Positions 57,910 through 64,000 of a stretch of 64,000 bases of DNA are shown piece after piece (the stretch's first letter is position 1; every line of letters begins with the position of its first letter). The DNA comes from Azolla pinnata. Lineage: Eukaryota; Streptophyta; Polypodiopsida; Salviniales; Salviniaceae. A program made the position numbers and the translations under genes. The notes below the pieces were generated by a model. The model was not told the DNA's origin, searched no databases, and saw nothing but the letters and a program-made list of their open reading frames with translations. The stretch lies in the NCBI GenBank assembly GCA_037176905.1, contig JBBBWG010012223.1:62001-126000 (forward strand). The letters are read 5' to 3'.

Positions 57910-60906
57910 ATTACAGCTACGAGAATGCACTCTTTGTAATGAGAAAGTCAGTTTTGTTTTCAAAAGACTACCAAAAAACCATCCAAACTATTGATGATGC
58001 AACTCGCACAGGGTTTAATGGCGACGATTCTGTTGGCTTCAGGAAAGCATACATTCAATACAAATACATACAATATAATACATACAGACAGCACGAGGTT
58101 TCCCGAAGCTCGATGCCCTTTAGAAGCTTGAGGAGACAAAAAGCGCAGAATGAGTCAAACAGGTTCGAGGAATGTGGAAGGTCCACAGACGCGAGAACCC
58201 GCAATTTGGAGCTTTAACTTAATGCACATACAATGATTCATAGAACATACATCATATTATCGACCGATCATGCATTCACATAACTAACCAATCAACCCTT
58301 TCTCAATTCCGATCTTTATCTGCTTCCGCCCCTTTGTTTCTGGATCGATTACGATCCAATCGATCAGTTATTTGGTCCATGAACTTATTGATCTACCGAC
58401 CAATTGATTGATTCGACAATGCGCCAGCTTTCTAAGGATCGGAGGCATATCAATCGGTAATTACAAAAGGCGAACGCTGAGCATCGAAACAGTACTTTTA
58501 AAGACAATTTCAAGTGTTTATTCCGCACACACAATCGTCCCGAATTCCGACGATTAATAATAATAAGATCATATGAACAGGATTAAAACTACGATCTTGT
58601 CCATGACAAGAGGACGCGAAGCAAACACATGACAAGCACGTGGTTCTCGAGCATTTGCACGATTCATTGCCCTTTTCGCTCTCGGATTCTGCGATCCAGA
58701 GAACATTTAATTAACCAAATTGTTTTGCAGCAAAAGGATCCATCTGCCTTCTAGAAGGGGGGCTATATTCCCTGTATATGTCTTTGCCGGTTCATTCGAT
58801 GTTTCATATGTTACTCTTTGTTCTCAACAATCTGAGCATAATCAAAGAATGCCAAAGTTTGTTCCAATTAGAAAATTTTGAAGGCCCACACATAGATGCA
58901 TATATACATACATAGATATATATATAGAGAGAGAGATGTAGATTCAGAAAAAGGAAAGAAAACCCAGGAATCTGCGGCTTTCAGCATCGAGCAGCATTTC
59001 CCTTTCAAGCGCGAGGAATGAATCGGTGGCTTTGATCGCCGATTTCTTCGGTCCTAAGCTACAAAACAAAACCAAAAACAAGGGCTGGAATTAGTTGTTT
59101 AAGGACTAAAATACAAAGCAAAAACAAAAGCAAGAGCTGGAATTATTTTAAAAGACGAAGTAGCACTGTAAGGAGAAAGGTTAACTAACCGATTGAACAA
59201 AGGAGGCCCACCACTTCATCATCAGCAACAGTTGTTTCGGCTGATACCAATAGAAAGAATGGATCTTTTCTCTTTGGTGGGGGGAAAGGAAAAAACAAAG
59301 AAACACAGACACGTGATGAGAATCGGCATCTTTACGGCATTTTTGAAACCAGCCACTTGCTCAGATCCAAAATTTTGAGACATTTTCCTCCAAATTGTTC
59401 AAAGGCTGACTTGATCCCAAGTCCTCTCGCATCGTCGGGAGACAGCATCACATGCTTTTCCCCTGTGTTTTGCTCATGCTGTGCTTTTTTTTTTTCCCCC
59501 TCTCTTTGAATCATCAATCGCCCTCTTCTACATCTTCTTCACCATTTCCAGCATTCCAAAATAATCCGCTAATTCATACGAACCTCGGCTTTCAGCAGCA
59601 GCGTATCTAAGCTTTGTCGCGGTTTACACTCTGGTCTGCTTTCTGTAGATCTTCAGATGCTTTTGAATGTATATCCCTGTATCTGCCAGCTTGATTTGAA
59701 GCCATTTGACATTGCCTACAGTTGCCAAACATATCAATCTCAGGCTTGAAAGAATCCTCACTTGCTGTATATGCACTTCCAGCTCTTCGCTGCCTTTGGT
59801 ACCTTCCAGATATTTTCTCGTTTTCATTATATTCAAACTTAGTCGACAGTTCTGCTGACCTCTCTCAGCCAACTTGATTGTATTTTGACAGTTTCTGCTG
59901 ACCTCTTTCAGCTCAACTTGATGTACTTTGACAGTTTATCACCAACATCACCTTTGTGTCTAATTGGGGTCTTCCATTTGCGGTGTTATTTTCTTCATAG
60001 GATGTCAACTCTTCTTTGAAATATCTGATGCCCACTAGTATAGCCCATTCCCACTGTCAAAGATTCATTCCCTTCTCATCACGAGCATGTCTCATTCTGC
60101 GAATGTATCACCAAGAAATTTATCACCATTTCTTGGATGCACATACTAACAGTAGCAATGCTTTTCAATTGATAATATTTGACTTAACTACCTTTGATGA
60201 CGCCCTTGAAGGCTCACTTCAAAAAGTTGTTCAGGAGATGTGTTGTCCGTCTCATGAGCTACATTGTCTGATTCTACCATGCAGTTTCTCGAAATGCCTT
60301 TAAAACAATCAATACTGTCCTGTTCTTACACTGACTAGTTCAATTGACAATGAAAAACATCAATAGAAAGGAATAGGGCATACTGATGATAGCCCTTGAA
60401 GATTGAACATAAACCCAGCTCTTTATTTATCACTTACCACCATATAAATTCCCTTTTAATTTTTTGCAGATTCACTGTTTCCAATTGGGTAATATTACTA
60501 TTCAGGTAGTCTCTGCTCCAGTATTTTGTAGTGATTTACCAATGAGATGAGAATAAAGATCATTTTAGAAAACATGAGAAAATAAAAACATAAAGATGTA
60601 TTCAATACACCTGTAAACGATTATCTGATCTCTCCTCGAAGTGCGATGAGAACTAAAGAGATCCAACAAAATCACAACACAATCTTCATTTGTTTTGGAT
60701 GTACTAATGACATATTTTACTTGATCAATTGAAATCGACACAGTGTAAGCATTACATACCTTTAAGAGCCAGAAGTACTTGATATTGCATGATGAAGTAC
60801 TTTATTAAAAGAATGTTCTCAAACCTCTTATCTCTCTTGCTCCCTCTCATAAAAGAATATGCAAGGATGTTATCGAACATGAGCATGGAAAATATACATT
60901 TTCGCT
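57910..60906. other. Intergenic DNA, no gene recognised
   Basis: A (TATA)/(GAGA) run lies at about 58915-58936. A two-copy repeat of ggctggaatta / gagctggaatta with flanks lies at about 59085-59145. A 50 bp duplication (tgacagtttctgctgacctc and related) lies at about 59850-59935. Open frames such as minus 59624-59872 and plus 60016-60303 show no family resemblance. The leftmost bases after 60700 are the probable 3' UTR of the hydrolase gene. Confidence 0.5.
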
Positions 60907-63900
60907 CTATTTGAGCTTCCCACAGAAATCTGGGAGATCCAATACAGTAATGCGTGCATTTGCAGCTGCAGCTTCACGCTCAGGCGGCGTATTATACCCC
61001 CATGTACCTATATTACATCACATATAAGTAGCAATAATGGCTTATTTGATTAGCAATGGTAATAAGGTAACCAAGTCACAAATTGCAATTCAAAAAAGCC
61101 AATTTAGAAAGATAACGAATCATATGGTAAGACTTCAAACAGCTATCATAAAACAAATCCGTTTCCAGATAAAGAAGACCCTCTCTAGCTAATTGTTTCT
61201 TTACCAAGATAAAGGTTCCATTTGTCCAGAACTGGATCTTTGATCACATTATACAAAGTGGCCAGCCTGTCTTCCACGAAACTAAAAACATAGGAGTGAA
61301 GCACTTTCAGTAGAAAAGAAAAAAACGTCTTGAATCAAAAGCTAATGAGAACTTACTGCAGAATCAAATCTTGATGTTCAGGCTGCTTCTGAAGCTTTTT
61401 CAGGACTTCAACTTTCGGCCTAAAATTACAGCCCATTCATCACAAAAACCTTTCAAAAACAAGTACTCCTGTTCCGGTGATTTACATAAAACATGTGGAT
61501 CCCTGGAAAACACTTACCCTGAGCCAAGCCCATAAATGAGTTCAGAGGGGAAGTCAACACCAGCAATCTCTTTTAGCAAGATTTGGGCAAACCGCGCCTG
61601 TTACAGGCTCATATTAGCCTTCAACTTCACAATCTGGTTTTTATAAACTTTACAGATGCCATACAACCCAAGGTTTAGGAAACACAGCACAAAAAGCCTA
61701 GCTTCTCTATTGACCCTTAAAATGTGGCCGATCAACCAACACTAACACCTTCTCGAGATACCTAAGGTGCAAATGCAAAGCAGTGACTCACATCTTATGC
61801 TAGATGCATTTTAACTTTTTCCAAAAAAAAGAGTTCACAACTTACCTCCAAAAGTGTTTAGGAATACAACATTAAAAAGACTTAATATAAAGAACAATAG
61901 GGGAGAGAAAAAAGAATAGCACAAGTGAAAAACATGCAAAAGCATTAAAAAACCAACAGAAAAAGATAGGGCAGTAAAAACAAAATATATTAACGATCTC
62001 CAAAAAAAACAGGTCAAACTCACAAAATCCCAGGCTGTGCTTCCTTAAAAAAGAATAGGCAGATTAATACTAAAGAACCAGAAAGAGAGCAATAAATTTA
62101 AGATAAATGAAAGTAATAAGAAAATTATGGGATGAATCTTGTCCTAAAACATCAAATATGTTAGGAATATTGAGATGAGGGAGAGGAAACTAACACTCTA
62201 CTTGCGAGTTTTGTGGCATTTTAATGACAGTAGGTGAAAGTATACCTGACAGGATTCACTTGAAAATGAATCAAGAAGTGACTTTATGTGTCACGTCTTA
62301 GATGGAACGAGCGATCATACCAAAAGAAGGATAGTGTCACTCAGTCAAATGCATAGGCCTTCAAGTTCCCTATCACTTGCCTCTAGTCCAAGAAGACCAT
62401 ATTAAATGAAAAGAAGTATTTAAGTTCACAATGTAGACTCTTGTGCATTCCATAGGTTAAATTTTCTATTAAAATATGTGGGAACAAATGTGGTGGAAAC
62501 TAAAAAAACATCATCATTGGCAAAAAAATTATAATATTATTTGCAAAAGCAAAGACGGTTTTAACAATTTATTGCAAGTATGCCAACCTAGAGCTCTTGA
62601 AGCCTATTAAGACGAGGTCAATGTTCATAATGATTCAGTGCTTCACACAAGTTTGAAAAACTTCGAGGCAAATTGTGGTTTCAGACTCACGGCTTGCATT
62701 AAGGTTTAAATTGTGCAATGTTAATAGTTAAACTCATTTAACACTTTTTTCTATTGAGTTAGTTGATCCTTAGGGTTTAAATAGAGTGTGCTTGCAGCTA
62801 TACACTATGGATTTACAAACGTATCTTAAATGCATCCAAAATTGCTAGATTCTTAGATGCTTAAGATGCGTAAATGTGCCGAATCTTATACATCTCCCTT
62901 AAATGTGTTTGAACTAAACCTCAAAACATGCCTCCCCTTACATATCTTTGCTCAATATACTGAGAAAAATGAAATCACAAATTTCCTTAAAGTACTTCAT
63001 CCAGTCACTACAAAGTAGCACCTCCCAACAACTAGCTGAAAGTGTTGAATATAATGAATGGAGAATAACAATCAAGGGAAATCCTATTTCTGACATTGAG
63101 GAAACGAGCTAATCTTTCTTTTTAGACACAACAATACCCTCGATTACGATACTAATTACATAGCCAACACTTTTAACGCATACTTTGCCCTCTCCATACT
63201 CCATTATCAAATTTCACAACTGCCCATAAGAGAATAGTTTACCTGTTTTGTCGTAACAATGTAGATTTTAGAAGTTGCGAATTTAAGGGCATCTACAACA
63301 CCAGGGTAGAACCTACAGTTACAAAACTCGTGTAAGCATGCATAATTAGTCGGAATAAACAAGTTTGACAGCTGCATTGACCTGTTTGCACAAATCCAGC
63401 CTTGAATATCATTTGAAATCCACTCGTCACGAACCATTCCAAAATATTCAATCAAAGCTTCTCGATCAGTTTCACCCCAATCATTCATTATAACCGGCTT
63501 AATTTGAGCCCATTGATTCAAGATTTTCTCAACAGTCACCCCATTGCTTGCCTTCATTTTAAAACAGACAACAGTACTATTACATTCAGCAAAGTTAAGC
63601 TTATTTTAAAGTAGCTTCCAGATGAGCCAATCATCATCTACCGTACTGATGATTTTCGAGATTCTGGTAGTCTTGATTCAAGCAACAACCGCACAAGTAG
63701 CACGTTCTCGTACCCAGTCTCTACAACTGGCCGAACCTAGATCAGCATTTAAGGGAATGAGAGCTCACTCACAATTAGTTTTAAGGATGAATCATATAAG
63801 TACTCTTGATTAAACTCACCCTTTCCATAGCTTCTAAAATCCATGAATCCAAAGCACTATCGACATTCACAAATATCTCAGGCCACCTCTGCTTTGCAGC

Positions 63901-64000
63901 CTTCAAAGAATGTCAAAATCTTAAGAAAGAGATGCATGCTTTAGCATCTATTCAAGTGTGTAAAAGCATACCGAAATAGACAAAAGTTTCAACCTTGACG
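60907..64000 (-). CDS. HAD-like hydrolase superfamily protein, 5' end beyond the window
   Basis: Plant/cyanobacteria-type haloacid dehalogenase-like protein of unknown substrate. Eight exons are visible: 63900-63820, 63736-63647, 63551-63382, 63312-63243, 61597-61518, 61419-61357, 61281-61205 and 61007-60907 (243 residues, phases consistent). A further exon ending at 63972 (…LLSIS, donor GTATGC) and leaving the window is possible. Conserved pieces are RPVVETGYENVLLVRLLLES, then RFYPGVVDALKFATSKIYIV. Motif II is IVTTKQ, motif III is GPKVEVLKKLQ with its Lys, and motif IV is HFVEDRLATL. The ending is LYLGTWGYNT to DLPDFCGKLK. The nucleophile DxD motif (motif I) must lie upstream of 64000, so catalytic competence cannot be judged here. 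The intron at 63242-61598 is 1645 bp, by far the longest of this gene. Confidence 0.9.

Noticed and set aside
60016-60303. 95-codon plus-strand open frame
   Set aside because: No conserved motif, no splice context, and it lies in AT-rich DNA near the hydrolase 3' end; probably chance.

Overview
The window is nuclear DNA of a land plant. The evidence is a set of intron-rich genes whose products match plant families (class I phosphomannose isomerase, CTU2/NCS2, the NKAP orthologue MAS2, a WD40-bromodomain protein, the plant-specific ASG1 family and a plant HAD-like hydrolase), a tRNA-Trp gene with a plant-type CAA motif just upstream, and plant telomere-like (TTTAGGG) repeats. I cannot name the species. 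All exon structures below were read by eye from splice sites, reading-frame continuity and remembered family sequence, not from transcripts.

Layout. 1-4 kb: microsatellites and short tandem arrays. 4.3-7.1 kb: phosphomannose isomerase (+, 5 exons). 8.76 kb: tRNA-Trp(CCA). 10.0-10.3 kb: a degenerate telomere-like array directly before CTU2 (+, 7 exons, 10.4-14.1 kb). 14-31 kb: about 17 kb without a recognisable gene. It holds a 100-base assembly gap inside a tandem duplication (18.9-19.3 kb), several tandem arrays, and a GC-richer duplicated block at 23.2-23.8 kb that looks like 5' exon or promoter DNA. 31-32 kb: an array of about 125 bp units that ends at the intronless MAS2/NKAP gene (+, 32.1-34.1 kb). 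35.5-44.5 kb: a 23-exon WD40/crypto-Tudor/bromodomain gene (-), convergent with MAS2. 47.2-48.1 kb: a G-box/ABRE-like cluster with a perfect palindrome, then a four-copy array. 50.0-53.8 kb: ASG1-like gene (-, 6 exons, one GC-AG intron). 54.5-55.2 kb: a dense ACGTGG cluster and ATGC/ACAC-rich DNA in its upstream region. 57.56-57.91 kb: a 348 bp imperfect foldback. 60.9-64.0 kb: HAD-like hydrolase (-), which runs off the right edge.

The genes are unrelated housekeeping or regulatory genes: mannose/GDP-mannose and ascorbate supply (PMI), tRNA wobble-uridine thiolation (CTU2), splicing and ribosomal RNA gene control (MAS2), chromatin reading (WD40-bromodomain protein) and stress/ABA-linked seed germination (ASG1). 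No shared pathway or cluster is evident. I found no complete transposon, virus-derived element, CRISPR array or toxin system. The most unusual content is non-coding: the foldback, the two ACGT-core clusters, hexameric CCCTAA tracts beside heptameric plant-type ones, and the gap inside a duplication.
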